Under the pieces are notes generated by a model that did no database searches, was not told the origin of the DNA, and was given only the letters and a program-made list of their open reading frames with translations. 64,000 nucleotides of DNA, taken from contig JAJDAO010000056.1 of assembly GCA_029261835.1 (NCBI GenBank), positions 1 to 64,000 of the forward strand, in the 5' to 3' direction. The position numbers and the translations under genes are program-made. Within the stretch, counting starts at the first letter, position 1. Every line of letters begins with the position of its first letter. This document shows, in pieces, positions 36,681 through 45,841 of this stretch. This stretch comes from Deltaproteobacteria bacterium (lineage in GTDB: Bacteria > Myxococcota_A > UBA9160 > UBA4427).

Positions 36681-37331
36681 ATGGGCAATCCTCGATTCCC
36701 TCTGGCGATCTGTTTTCTCTTCTCTTGCCTTCTCTTTCTGCCACGACCCGGTGGAGCCGTAGAGATCACCGTCGATGCGTACGACTCCGGCTGGATCCTG
36801 CCCCCCAACTATCACATCGCCGCGAATGAGAACTACGGGGCCGGCTTCTCTGACGTCAACGGCTGGTACTACCGGAATTTCTTCCGCTTCGATCTGACGG
36901 GAATCTCGGACGCCGTAACCTCGGCGGTCCTCAGAATCGACCTGGGCACCTACGACAGTGATGACGCTTCGGAGACCTATGAAGTCTTCAACGCGCCTGT
37001 TCTCCACTACGACGAGCTCGATTCGGGAACGAGCTATGGCTGGCGTGAGATGCTCGGGAGCGAAAGCGGCACCATCGTGGATGTCGTGCTCAACGCCGCC
37101 GCCTTCATCGACATCAACGCCGCGCGCGGCGGGCTCTTCGACCTGGGAGGTAGCGTCACCAGCTTCGATGCCGTCCCGACGACGAGCGAGCTCCTGTTCG
37201 GCAACACGCCCGGGCCCGAGCCAACGCGACAGCTGATCCTGAATCTGGTGCCCGAACCCACCACCGCCCTCCTCGTGGGCTGCGGCCTGGTGGGCATAGC
37301 GCTCAAGCGACGGCGAACTCGGGAAGCTTGA
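36681..37331 (+). CDS. PEP-CTERM exported protein
   Basis: A 216-residue protein with a signal peptide (about residues 1-28) and a C-terminal sorting signal starting VPEP, then a hydrophobic helix and KRRR. This is the PEP-CTERM signal recognised and cut by exosortase, so a host exosortase must exist elsewhere. The mature domain resembles DNRLRE-like beta-sandwich proteins (FFRFDLTGISDAVTSAVLRI). ATG at 36681 is preferred over GTG at 36675 because GGGAGG sits 8 bases upstream of it. Confidence 0.88.
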   Translation: MGNPRFPLAICFLFSCLLFLPRPGGAVEITVDAYDSGWILPPNYHIAANENYGAGFSDVNGWYYRNFFRFDLTGISDAVTSAVLRIDLGTYDSDDASETYEVFNAPVLHYDELDSGTSYGWREMLGSESGTIVDVVLNAAAFIDINAARGGLFDLGGSVTSFDAVPTTSELLFGNTPGPEPTRQLILNLVPEPTTALLVGCGLVGIALKRRRTREA

Positions 37332-37434
37332 GGCCATCTTCTCTGGGCCGGACAAAGTGACTTAGCAACCCTTTCGAAGCAGCGCCCTTCAACGTCACAC
37401 GTGCGGGTCACGCGGCCCGACCGCCATGCACTCC

Positions 37435-38880
37435 CTAGCCAGAGCCGCGACATGAGCGCAGTGTGTGAGCCAGAGAAGGCCGCAGATCGCAGAGTCGGGT
37501 GGCTTGCTGGTAGGCGTACGCGAGCTGCAGCACGCCGAAGTCGTCCCGGTGGCGTCCGACGATCTGTACACCGACGGGCAGTCCCTCCGGCGTGAAGCCG
37601 CAGGGGACCGAGATGGCGGGGTGTCCCGTCACGGTGACGAAGTAGGCGGACTTCATCCAGTCGATGTAGGTCTCCATCCGGACGCCAGCCACCTCTTGGG
37701 GGTACGGGACATCCACGTCGAACGGTGGCACCTGGTTCACGGGCAGCACGAGGAACGCGTGGTCTTGCATGAACGCGTGCAGCCGCTGGAAAAGCGCGGT
37801 GCGCAAGCGCTCGGCCCGGCTCACATCGTCACCCGTGAGTGCGCGGCCCTTGGCCACGTTCCACTGGATCGTATCCTTCACAATCGAAAGCGCTTCGTCA
37901 GGCAGGTCCGCTGCGGCGCCAGCGACTTCCCAGGCGCGCAGGGTTTGGAAGGCTTCGTCAGCACCGTCCCAATCGATCCCAGCGCGATCGACCTGGCAGC
38001 CGATTGTCGAGAAGCCGGCCAAACCCTTCTCGAGCGCTTCCGTGATGCACGGATCGACGGGTAGGCCACCGAGGCTGGGGTCGAAGGCGATGCGCGTGCC
38101 GGTGAAGTCGCGTTCGAGGGGGGCGGCGAAGCGAGCGCCCGCCGTATCCAGGGAAATCGGGGCGCGCGGGTCGGGGCCAGCAATCGCCGAGAGCAGCAGG
38201 GCCGCGTCTTCGACGGTGCGGCCCATCGGTCCGAGCACCGCGAGCGATGCCCAGCTCATCTGCGCCGGAACCTCGGGCACTCGTCCTGGTGATGGCCGGA
38301 AGCCGACGACGTTGCAGAAGTTGGCCGGGTTGCGAAGTGAGCCACCCATGTCACTGCCGTCGGCGATCGGGACCATCCCCGTTGCCAGTGCGACGGCCGC
38401 GCCACCGCTGCTACCGCCGCAAGTCTTGGAGAGATCCCACGGGTTTCGGGTTGCACCGAACACCGGGTTGAACGTCTGCGAGCCAGCGCCGAACTCGGGC
38501 ACGTTGGTCTTGCCGATCGTGATCGCGCCGGCCGCGCGCAGGCGCGTGACGATCAGGTCGTCATGTTCAGGCATGTGGTTGGCGAGCAGCGGCGAGCCCT
38601 TCGTGCTGCGGATGCCCGCGGTCATCACCAGATCCTTCTGGGCGATGGGGAGGCCGTGGAGCGGCCCGAGCGGCTCACCGCGCCCCTGCTTCTCGTCGGC
38701 CTCGGCCGCCCACCGCGTCGCTTGCTCCGGCACCAGCGTGACGATGGCGTTCAGCGCGGGGTTCGTGGCTTCGATGCGCGCAAGGTGCACTGCGACCAGT
38801 TCGCGAGCTGAAAGCTCGCCCGTGCGCACGAGCGCGGCCAACTCCACCGCGGTTCGATCGCAGAGCGAGGTGTCAGCCAT
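37435..38880 (-). CDS. Amidase (amidase-signature family)
   Basis: A 481-residue hydrolase of the amidase-signature family. The Ser-cisSer-Lys triad is complete: Lys82 in AQKDL, Ser157 in GGSSGG and Ser181 in GSDMGGSLR, with the usual 24-residue spacing between the two Ser. It is related to GatA and to fatty-acid and aryl amidases, and with no GatB/GatC genes nearby it is probably a stand-alone catabolic amidase. Length is normal. The ribosome site is weak. The preceding PEP-CTERM gene is convergent. Confidence 0.9.
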   Translation of the reverse strand: MADTSLCDRTAVELAALVRTGELSARELVAVHLARIEATNPALNAIVTLVPEQATRWAAEADEKQGRGEPLGPLHGLPIAQKDLVMTAGIRSTKGSPLLANHMPEHDDLIVTRLRAAGAITIGKTNVPEFGAGSQTFNPVFGATRNPWDLSKTCGGSSGGAAVALATGMVPIADGSDMGGSLRNPANFCNVVGFRPSPGRVPEVPAQMSWASLAVLGPMGRTVEDAALLLSAIAGPDPRAPISLDTAGARFAAPLERDFTGTRIAFDPSLGGLPVDPCITEALEKGLAGFSTIGCQVDRAGIDWDGADEAFQTLRAWEVAGAAADLPDEALSIVKDTIQWNVAKGRALTGDDVSRAERLRTALFQRLHAFMQDHAFLVLPVNQVPPFDVDVPYPQEVAGVRMETYIDWMKSAYFVTVTGHPAISVPCGFTPEGLPVGVQIVGRHRDDFGVLQLAYAYQQATRLCDLRPSLAHTLRSCRGSG

Positions 38881-39223
38881 GGGGCAGGATCCTGCTTAGA
38901 CAGAGCGTGGGCGAGTCACGGTTCCCCGAGTCGTCCGAGTATAGGAAAAGGAAGCTGAGTGGAGTTGCCCTCGATCTCTGGTGGTCGAGGGGGCAACTCA
39001 TTTCCGGACTTCCCCCGGAAACGGGGCAACTCCGCCCATTGGCTCTGGGCCTGCTGGGGATGCTACTGAAGCGACGACGAGTTCTCGAAGTGCAGCCCGT
39101 CAACGGGATTCGCCGGACGGTCGTCCCATTGAAGCTCGGCCGTTGCCGGGTCATTGATGGTGCGAGATGGAACGACGTGGCAACAGACCGCTTGCTGGGC
39201 CGATACTCGATCACGGTTGCTTG
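38881..39223. other. Intergenic region with three related G/C-rich hairpin arms
   Basis: Within these 343 bases a stem is formed by 38962-38974 and 38985-38999 (GAGTTGCCC...GGGGCAACTC). A second stem is TTTCCGG/CCGGAAA at 39000-39021. A third copy of GGGGCAACTC lies at 39023-39033 and could pair with the first arm instead. No gene with recognisable homology lies here; a 106-codon open frame across it is probably fortuitous. Confidence 0.55.
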
Positions 39224-39754
39224 TTAGGCTTCCAACTTCTCGCGCAGTTCCTCATCGGAGATGTTCTTTTCGAAGAGGTCCCTGGGATCGAAGCCGGCCG
39301 AGAGTTCCAGGATGTAACCCAGCGCAGGGGTCGTATCGACATAGGCCCAGCTGTGGAAGCCGGCACGATCGCCTCCGGTTTCGATGCAAGGGAAACCTGC
39401 TTCCTCTAGCTCTTGGAGGGCCTGATCGAGGTCGTCGACGCGGACGTGCCCCAAGTGGTGGATGCCCTCACCTTTCTCGTTCAAGAAGTCACGGTAGATG
39501 CTGTCCCCTTCGACGGGTTCGAGCAACTCGATCATGAGTTTGCCCAGCATGGTGAAGGCAGCCTTGAAGCTGTGCTCGACTGGCTTTCCATAGTAGGTGA
39601 ATTGGTTGGTTTCGGGCGTGATCTCATGTATCCGCCAGCACTCGATTCCCAAGAGGCTCTTGTAGCGCTCCATGCTCTCCTCAAGGTCGCGGACAACGAT
39701 CCCCACCTGGAAGAGGTCCGTTACTTTGATGTTCGTTGTGAGTTGCTCTGTCAT
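39224..39754 (-). CDS. VOC (glyoxalase/epimerase-like) family protein
   Basis: A 176-residue protein with two VOC beta-alpha-beta modules, closest in style to methylmalonyl-CoA epimerase: DLFQVGIVVRDLEES, then GIHHLGHVRVDDLDQAL, and a C-terminal ILEL. Possible metal ligands are His in IHHLGH and Glu in ILEL; the first ligand position is Gln (FQVG) rather than His. ATG at 39754 follows GGGAGG. It is the last gene of the glyc­yl-radical operon and is related to the first gene of the operon, so two VOC proteins bracket it. Probable role: isomerisation, ring or C-C bond chemistry on the pathway substrate; not defined. Confidence 0.8.
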   Translation of the reverse strand: MTEQLTTNIKVTDLFQVGIVVRDLEESMERYKSLLGIECWRIHEITPETNQFTYYGKPVEHSFKAAFTMLGKLMIELLEPVEGDSIYRDFLNEKGEGIHHLGHVRVDDLDQALQELEEAGFPCIETGGDRAGFHSWAYVDTTPALGYILELSAGFDPRDLFEKNISDEELREKLEA

Positions 39755-39822
39755 TCGTATGCCTCCCTTTCGAGACTGGTTCGAGCTGGGGGCCGATCCG
39801 GGCGCCCGCGATCGTCGCGAGC

Positions 39823-40758
39823 TCATGGCCTCAAGACGACCTTGATCGCTCCTGCCTTCCGGTCGCGTGCAACGTCAAAGGCCTTCGGCGCCTCTGCCAG
39901 TGGAAATCGGTGCGTGATCAAACACCTCGCGATTTCGGGGTTCCTCGCCAGGAGCGCAGCTGCCAGATCGCAATCCCTTCCGATGCCACTGCGGGCATAC
40001 ATCAGCGCGGCGATCATCGTCAGACCCTTCTGCGCCACGGCAAAGTGGGGCAGGTTCAGTCCGTCCCAATAGGTCCCCAGAAGCAGCAGGCGCCCGTTGG
40101 GCCGACAGAGGTCGATGGCTTCGTGCACAGCGGTCGTCGAGCCGGCGCACTCCGCGACGAGGTCATAGCTCCCGGAGACTTGCATTGCCCCGAGCCTCTC
40201 TCCCGCTTCGACTTGATGCGGATATCGTGCAACCAGCCCGACTTCCGCACGCGCATCCACAGCAGCAGCGACGGCGCACAGGCCGATCGTGCCTCCACCT
40301 ACTACGGCGACACGCATTCCTCCCGAAAGGCGCGCCCTGCGCAGACCATGCAGTGCGACGGCAAGTGGCTCGATCAGACAGGCGTCCGCCACATCGACGC
40401 GAGCCGGCAAGTGCACGAGGCTTCTCGCCGGAACGATCACCTCATCCGCCATGCCCCCGTCCGCACCAACACCCAGGACGATGCCTGGTCCGCGAGTACA
40501 CATGTTGTAATCACCGGTCGAGCATTGGTCGCACTCTTCGCACGGCGCCAACGGCTCGACTCCCACCGGCGTGCCGTCGTCGAGCGTGCCGGCGATTTCG
40601 TGTCCGGGGATGACGGCGACAGGGAAGTGCTTGTCGAGCATGTGCACTTCAGAGCCGCAGATGCCGATCGAGCCAACCTGAAGCCGCACACCTTCTCCCG
40701 ACGGCGACGGTACATTTTGAACCGCCACCTTGCCTTCGACGAAGCGGACTGCGCGCAT
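39823..40758 (-). CDS. Zinc-dependent alcohol dehydrogenase (MDR family)
   Basis: A 311-residue medium-chain dehydrogenase. Catalytic zinc ligands are Cys34 (GICGSE) and His53-Glu54 (PGHE). The structural zinc motif is Cys73, Cys76, Cys79 and Cys87. The NAD(P) site is VVGGGTIGLCAV near 150-165. It is somewhat shorter than typical (340-350). Its position between the activase and the VOC gene, on the same strand with gaps of 40 and 68 bases, makes it part of the glycyl-radical pathway, where it could oxidise or reduce the product of the lyase or dehydratase. Confidence 0.88.
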   Translation of the reverse strand: MRAVRFVEGKVAVQNVPSPSGEGVRLQVGSIGICGSEVHMLDKHFPVAVIPGHEIAGTLDDGTPVGVEPLAPCEECDQCSTGDYNMCTRGPGIVLGVGADGGMADEVIVPARSLVHLPARVDVADACLIEPLAVALHGLRRARLSGGMRVAVVGGGTIGLCAVAAAVDARAEVGLVARYPHQVEAGERLGAMQVSGSYDLVAECAGSTTAVHEAIDLCRPNGRLLLLGTYWDGLNLPHFAVAQKGLTMIAALMYARSGIGRDCDLAAALLARNPEIARCLITHRFPLAEAPKAFDVARDRKAGAIKVVLRP

Positions 40759-40798
40759 AGGGCGGCTTCGCTCCTTCCTTGACTGTTCTTCTCGCGGG

Positions 40799-41740
40799 CT
40801 ACATACGCCCAGTTACTTCCTGCAACCCGAAGCTGTCCACGATTTCTCTTAGACCGCGAAGGTCCTCTTCTTGCGCCGGCTGGAGCGCATCGAGCTGGTA
40901 GACCATGCCATACTGAGCGTACTTGGAGACGCCCATCATATGGTACGGAATCAACTCGACCCGCGTGTAGCCGAGGTCCGAGATGAATCTCGCAGCTTCG
41001 GAGATGGCATCGACGTCGTCGTTGTAGCCAGGGATCAACGGGATCCGGATTACGACATCCCGCGCTTCCTTGATCGAGAGGACCTTCGTAAGGTTGCTCA
41101 AGATCAGCTCGTTGGACCGGCCGGTTAGCTGTTGATGCTTCTCCGAATCCATGTGCTTGACGTCGTAGTGCACCTGGTCCGCGCCTCTCAGGACTGTCTC
41201 GAGATGCTCCCAGGGCGCATGCCCGCTCGTTTCGAGGGCCGTGTGCAGGTACTCGTGCTGGGCCGCCTCGAGGAGCTCTGCCGTAAAGCGAGGTTGCGCC
41301 AGGGGTTCACCGCCCCCGATCGTAAGGCCACCCCCGGAGCGCCTGTAGAAGGGCCTGTCCTTCTCGACCTCGATCAGCACCTGAGCGACGGTCATTTCGC
41401 ACCCAACGATCTTCAGGGCTTCGTGGCCACAGGCTTCCGCGCAGTTACCGCAACGAGTACACGCGGGTCTGTCGATTACGGGCTTTCCGTGCCCATCCAG
41501 CTCGAGGGCTTGCTCGGGGCACGATGACAGGCAGGGAGCGCCGCAGGCGTCGCTGCCGGCGCATCGAGATTGGAGGAAGCCGAACTCGGGCGTGGCCTGC
41601 TGTGATTCTGGATTGGAGCACCATCGGCAGCGCAGAGGGCAACCCTTCAAGAATACGAGCGTTCGAATTCCAGAGCCATCGTGTAGAGAATAGCGCTGAA
41701 TGTTGAAGACCCGCCCTGTCGTGCTCGTAGCTCGGGCCAT
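40799..41740 (-). CDS. Glycyl-radical enzyme activating protein (radical SAM)
   Basis: A 313-residue activase. The radical SAM motif CPLRCRWC (Cys34, Cys38, Cys41) lies near the N-terminus after the family's SLHDGSGIRTLVFLKG. An insert carries two ferredoxin-like clusters, CAGSDACGAPCLSSC and CTRCGNCAEACG, as in activases of decarboxylase, dehydratase and lyase GREs rather than PflA. It is encoded 78 bases downstream of the glycyl-radical gene and should install the radical on Gly787 of that protein. ATG at 41740 follows GGAAGG. Confidence 0.93.
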   Translation of the reverse strand: MARATSTTGRVFNIQRYSLHDGSGIRTLVFLKGCPLRCRWCSNPESQQATPEFGFLQSRCAGSDACGAPCLSSCPEQALELDGHGKPVIDRPACTRCGNCAEACGHEALKIVGCEMTVAQVLIEVEKDRPFYRRSGGGLTIGGGEPLAQPRFTAELLEAAQHEYLHTALETSGHAPWEHLETVLRGADQVHYDVKHMDSEKHQQLTGRSNELILSNLTKVLSIKEARDVVIRIPLIPGYNDDVDAISEAARFISDLGYTRVELIPYHMMGVSKYAQYGMVYQLDALQPAQEEDLRGLREIVDSFGLQEVTGRM

Positions 41741-41818
41741 GGTGTTGCCTTCCGACCCGCAGAACCGCGTCAACCGCCATTGCAACCACCGCGAAGCACG
41801 GGAAGATGAGAGCGGGAG

Positions 41819-44254
41819 CTATACGGTGTGCTCTGTCCTGCGGATGATGTCGTCTTGAACCGCCTTGTCCAAGTCCACGAAGAACGCGCTGTAACCCACC
41901 ACGCGAACCACCAGGTCCTTGTACTCTTCGGGATTCTCCTGGGCGGCCTTCAAGGTCTGAGCGTCTACGACGTTGAATTGAATCTCCCAGCCTCCCAGGT
42001 CGAAGTAGGTTCGGACCAGATTCGCCCACTTCATCATGCCCGTCTTCGTTTCGAACACTGCGGGGTGCATCCTCATGTTGAAGATCGTGCCCTGAGCGAG
42101 GTTGATGTGTTCGAGATTCGCGACCGATTTGACCGTTGCCGTCGGCCCGCTCCTATCGCTGCCCTGCGCCGGTGAGCAGCCTTCGGAAAGCGGTGCCCCA
42201 GCGTGCCTTCCGTCGGGGGTGGCTCCGCTGATCATCCCGTAGATCACATGCGTGGATACCGGCGAGATCGTGGCCTGATACTTGCCCCCGATCCCGGTCT
42301 CGTACTGGCGCAGCTCCTTCACGAGAATATTCAAACAATCTTTCGTCAGGTGATCGACGTAGGGGTCGTCATTGCCGTACTTCGGCGCGGCAAGACACAG
42401 CTGCTGGATTTCCAGACCGCTCGGCTGGGTCGCGCCGTCGCCGAAGTTGGTTTCCAGAGCGTGCTTCAGCTGCTGCATGGTGATGACCTGATCGTCGAAT
42501 ACGAGCTTCTTGATCGAGGCCAGCGAGTTGCCGAGCGTCCCAATCCCGACTATGCAGACGTTCACCACGCCGTTTCCGTAGAGTGCTCCACCGCCATAGT
42601 AGCTCTGACCTCTGGCGATACAGTCTCTCGTGACGGAGGAGAGGTACGGGCAAGGCGCATGCGTGGTATGGGCCTCGACGAGCGGAAGCAGTTGGGAGAA
42701 CATGAATCTGGTGAATAGCCGCGTCTGCTCGCGCAAGGCCTCCATCATGTCAGCGGCGCTCTGCCACTGCAGCATGTCCCCGACCCCGGATGTGATCGGA
42801 TCCCCGCTAACCGGGTCCTTCCCGGCAAGCATCATCTCGAGAAGCTTGCCGCTGCTCAGGCCCTGATAGGCGAAGCCCTCGGTACCCCTGCCTCCAAAGG
42901 CGATTTCCGAGCAGCCGATAACGCAATAGTCGTACGCGTCCTCTTTCGTCACGCCGGGCACGTTGGCGAGCTGGCTCGGGATGACCACCTCGTCGTTGAA
43001 GAGCGCGGGAAGTCCACCACCGTGGGTCTTGATCACCTCGCCGCAGCGCATCAGAAACTTGTCCGGAGTCCGATTGTGGATTCTCGCGGACAAGGTTGGG
43101 TCGGCGAGCTGCATATTGGAGGTGGCCTCCAGCAGGAGGTAGGACAGCTCATTCGTCGCATCATAGCCGTCAGCCGTTTGGCCGCCGATCGTCACCTGCA
43201 CCCAAAAAGGGTAGCCGCTGTGGTTCATGGTGAGCAGCTCGGGAGAGGCGCGGTTCGATTCGGCGAGCTTCAGCCACAGGCATTCGAGAAGTTCCAGCGC
43301 CTGTTCTCTCGTGAGGACGCCGTCCTCGATGTCTCGCTCAAAGTAGGGGAGGCAATACTGATCGAGCCGGCCGGTGCCGATCGAGACGCCGTTGGATTCG
43401 ATCTGGACGGCGTGAAAAATGAATGTGACGGCTTGCAGGGCCTCGCGGAAGCTGCGAGCGGGGTTGGCCGGAACCCAGTCGCAGACCTCTGCAAGCTGCT
43501 GCAACTCGGCTTTTCGCTGTGGATCAGACTCGAGCGTTGCCTTCTCGCGGGCCAATTCGGCGAAGCGCCTGGCCCACTTGATCACCGCCTTGTCGGCCAC
43601 GATGACCGCTTGCAGGAAGTGGAACTTTTCGTAGTCCCGGGGATTCGCAAGATCGAGGCTGAGTAGGTGGTCTTCTGCCTGTTCGATGAAGCCGTTCAGG
43701 CCGCGAGAGAGGACCCCTTCGAAGTCGGCGGCAATGTGCCCGATGCCACCTTGTTTGCCCATGATGACGTTGGTAGAGGTATTCTGCTCGCCTCGCCTGA
43801 CCACATCCGGGGTGAGTGCATCGGCAATGGCGGCAAAGTTGCGTCCGGGCCAGTAGCCCAGGCAGTCCTTCAAGCGCGTCTTGTCTTGGTCATCCAGAAG
43901 CCAGGGATCGCCCTTCCTGGTTGAAATCGTATCGAACTCTGCCTCGAGCCAGGTGTCGTCGTACTCGGGAAAGAGGAAGGCTCCGCGTGGGCGTGAAGCG
44001 ATGTTGCCTGCCAGGAGCTCGCCATCTTGGATCCAGAGAGGCACCTCACTGAGGACCTTGTCGAAGGCCAGCGCCTGTCGCATGGCGGGAGGCTTGGCTT
44101 CGGTCTGCTTGTAGGATTGCGTAACCAGCACGCTGCGGTCGGCGCACAGACTGGGGCGTTGGTCCATGTAGGCCTGCCGCAAGCGCCGAGTTCTCGGCGT
44201 GCTCGGGCGAACAGCGCTGCGTCGTGTTCGCGCGGCGTCGAGTTGTACGGGCAT
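41819..44254 (-). CDS. Glycyl-radical enzyme, dehydratase/lyase type (PFL2-like)
   Basis: An 811-residue glycyl-radical enzyme. The active-site Cys448 lies in YCVIGCSEIAFGG, with Glu450 two residues later; this GCxE motif is typical of diol dehydratases and C-N or C-S/C-O lyases (glycerol dehydratase, CutC, HypD, IslA) and not of pyruvate formate-lyase. The glycyl-radical site is Gly787 in RVVGYSAFF. The substrate cannot be assigned by eye. The enzyme works only without oxygen. ATG at 44254 follows AGGAG; a TTG three bases upstream is also in frame. It is second in a five-gene operon flanked by VOC proteins. Confidence 0.93.
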   Translation of the reverse strand: MPVQLDAARTRRSAVRPSTPRTRRLRQAYMDQRPSLCADRSVLVTQSYKQTEAKPPAMRQALAFDKVLSEVPLWIQDGELLAGNIASRPRGAFLFPEYDDTWLEAEFDTISTRKGDPWLLDDQDKTRLKDCLGYWPGRNFAAIADALTPDVVRRGEQNTSTNVIMGKQGGIGHIAADFEGVLSRGLNGFIEQAEDHLLSLDLANPRDYEKFHFLQAVIVADKAVIKWARRFAELAREKATLESDPQRKAELQQLAEVCDWVPANPARSFREALQAVTFIFHAVQIESNGVSIGTGRLDQYCLPYFERDIEDGVLTREQALELLECLWLKLAESNRASPELLTMNHSGYPFWVQVTIGGQTADGYDATNELSYLLLEATSNMQLADPTLSARIHNRTPDKFLMRCGEVIKTHGGGLPALFNDEVVIPSQLANVPGVTKEDAYDYCVIGCSEIAFGGRGTEGFAYQGLSSGKLLEMMLAGKDPVSGDPITSGVGDMLQWQSAADMMEALREQTRLFTRFMFSQLLPLVEAHTTHAPCPYLSSVTRDCIARGQSYYGGGALYGNGVVNVCIVGIGTLGNSLASIKKLVFDDQVITMQQLKHALETNFGDGATQPSGLEIQQLCLAAPKYGNDDPYVDHLTKDCLNILVKELRQYETGIGGKYQATISPVSTHVIYGMISGATPDGRHAGAPLSEGCSPAQGSDRSGPTATVKSVANLEHINLAQGTIFNMRMHPAVFETKTGMMKWANLVRTYFDLGGWEIQFNVVDAQTLKAAQENPEEYKDLVVRVVGYSAFFVDLDKAVQDDIIRRTEHTV

Positions 44255-44324
44255 CAATCGGACTCCTGGTACGCCCGACGGCCAGGCCGTGTTGCGAATG
44301 CCGAGGCCGACCCCCGAGCGACGC

Positions 44325-44792
44325 CTAGTTGTTGGGGATCTTACTGTGCAGCAGCTCGATCATCAGGCCACCGATTTGGGAAGTGTCGAAGTAGGCGAAC
44401 TCCATGACGCCCATGTCATGGCAGAAGACGGGCTCTCCGGCCTTCTCGATGAAGAGGGCCTTCATGCCGGCCATGTCCTCGACCTGATAGGCGATGTGGT
44501 GGATGCCCTCTCCGCGCGTCTCCAAGAATTCTGTGTAGAGGTTCTTGCCGTGAAGCGGCTGAATGAACTCGATCTGGACGGCTCCCGACTGAACGAAGGC
44601 CACCTTGATGGTGGCGTCGACGGGTGTGCCCCGGAGCAAGGCGCCATCCATGTTTACTTCGACAGCGGGGGAGAAGGGTCCGGTTCCAAACGTCGCCTCG
44701 TAGTGCTCGCAGGCCCGTTCGATGTCGCTCACGACGTAGCCGAGCTGAAAGACCGGCGGCAGTCGGAAGTCGGATTCTCGCGCCTGAGTCAC
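44325..44792 (-). CDS. VOC (glyoxalase/epimerase-like) family protein
   Basis: A 155-residue VOC protein related to the one at the other end of the operon: PVFQLGYVVSDIERA, GEGIHHIAYQVEDM and MIELLHSKI. As in the other copy, Gln replaces His at the first metal-ligand position, so they share ancestry and probably a related substrate. GTG at 44792 is chosen because AGGAGG lies 5-6 bases upstream. It is the first gene of the glycyl-radical operon, 126 bases from the divergent LysR gene. Confidence 0.82.
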   Translation of the reverse strand: MTQARESDFRLPPVFQLGYVVSDIERACEHYEATFGTGPFSPAVEVNMDGALLRGTPVDATIKVAFVQSGAVQIEFIQPLHGKNLYTEFLETRGEGIHHIAYQVEDMAGMKALFIEKAGEPVFCHDMGVMEFAYFDTSQIGGLMIELLHSKIPNN

Positions 44793-44917
44793 GGGATCCT
44801 CCTGGCCAGACGGGGGATGCGATCTCGTCTCGCCGTGGGACTCTTCGAGGAGTCGGAGATAGCTTGCCGGACGCGGAGGTATGTGTAAAATGCATTCTAA
44901 GAATAGAGGCCATTGAT
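44793..44917. promoter_or_regulatory. Divergent promoter region with LysR-type palindrome
   Basis: Between the glycyl-radical operon and its divergent lysR gene, ATTCTAAGAAT at 44894-44904 is a perfect 5-1-5 palindrome, next to an AATGCATT at 44889-44896. AT-rich and close to the lysR start, it is a likely autoregulatory LysR site. Individual promoter elements could not be assigned. Confidence 0.5.
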
Positions 44918-45832
44918 ATGATCGATTTTGGGTCCATCAATGTGAACCTGCTCGTGGCGCTCGACACGCTGCTGTCGGAGCGGAACGTGACGCGCGCCGG
45001 CAAGAAGATCGGAATTGCGCAGTCTTCGATGAGCCACGCTCTCTCGCAGCTGCGGGAGATCTTTGAGGATCCCCTGCTAGTTCGGTCATCGGGAGGCATG
45101 CTCCCGACCATCCGTGGGGAGCAGCTCGAAGGCCCGTTGCGCGAAGCGCTCTCGCAGCTGCGTAAGGCAATCGAGGCGCCGGCCGAGTTTGAACCGGCCA
45201 GTGCCAGTGCGCGCTTCTCCGTTGCCTCCGACGCCATCCAGCAGGTGATTCTGCTACCCCGGTTGCTTCAGATTCTGCACGAACGGGCGCCCGGAATCTT
45301 CCTCCACACGGAGGCTCCCTCTGACGCGGAGGGTTCCTATCAGCGCCTCGGGACGGGTGAGCTCGACTTTGCTCTCGGTCGCTTCGACGAGCCGCCCGCC
45401 GGAGTCCATCGCGAATTGCTCTCTACCGATCGAGTCATCTTCATTGCGCGCCAGGGCCATCCTCGAATCAAAGGCGCGCTATCGAAGAAGCAGCTGACGA
45501 AAGAGCCGCAGCTGCTTCCAACCCCGATCACAGGTGGGGAACTGCCCGCTTCAGTGATATCGCTGCTGGAAGGGGGCCGCGAAGGTCCGTCCTTCATCGC
45601 AACCACCCCTCATCTTCTGGCATCGCTCTTCATCGTCTCGCAGACGGATGTCATCACGGCCACGGTCGAACGCGTCGCGAAGATGTACAGAGATACGCTC
45701 GGACTCGTGATCCTCGCTCCTCCCATCGCACTGCCCGCTGCGGACACGCACCTCGTCTGGCACGAGCGAACGCACCACTCTTCCGCTCATGAGTGGTTCA
45801 GGAACCTCCTCCTGGAGCTGGCGCAAAGCTGA
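44918..45832 (+). CDS. LysR family transcriptional regulator
   Basis: A 304-residue LysR regulator. The N-terminal helix-turn-helix runs over residues 5-65 (LDTLLSERNVTRAGKKIGIAQ), with the linker and substrate-binding domain after residue 95. ATG at 44918 gives the normal start. It is divergent from the five-gene glycyl-radical operon across a 125-base gap with a palindromic site, so it is the probable regulator of that operon, with its effector likely to be the pathway substrate or a product. Confidence 0.92.
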   Translation: MIDFGSINVNLLVALDTLLSERNVTRAGKKIGIAQSSMSHALSQLREIFEDPLLVRSSGGMLPTIRGEQLEGPLREALSQLRKAIEAPAEFEPASASARFSVASDAIQQVILLPRLLQILHERAPGIFLHTEAPSDAEGSYQRLGTGELDFALGRFDEPPAGVHRELLSTDRVIFIARQGHPRIKGALSKKQLTKEPQLLPTPITGGELPASVISLLEGGREGPSFIATTPHLLASLFIVSQTDVITATVERVAKMYRDTLGLVILAPPIALPAADTHLVWHERTHHSSAHEWFRNLLLELAQS

Positions 45833-45841
45833 GAAGAGGGC

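Noticed and set aside
38907..39227. 106-codon open frame on the plus strand
   Set aside because: It spans the hairpin cluster, lacks a ribosome site and homology, and has odd composition.
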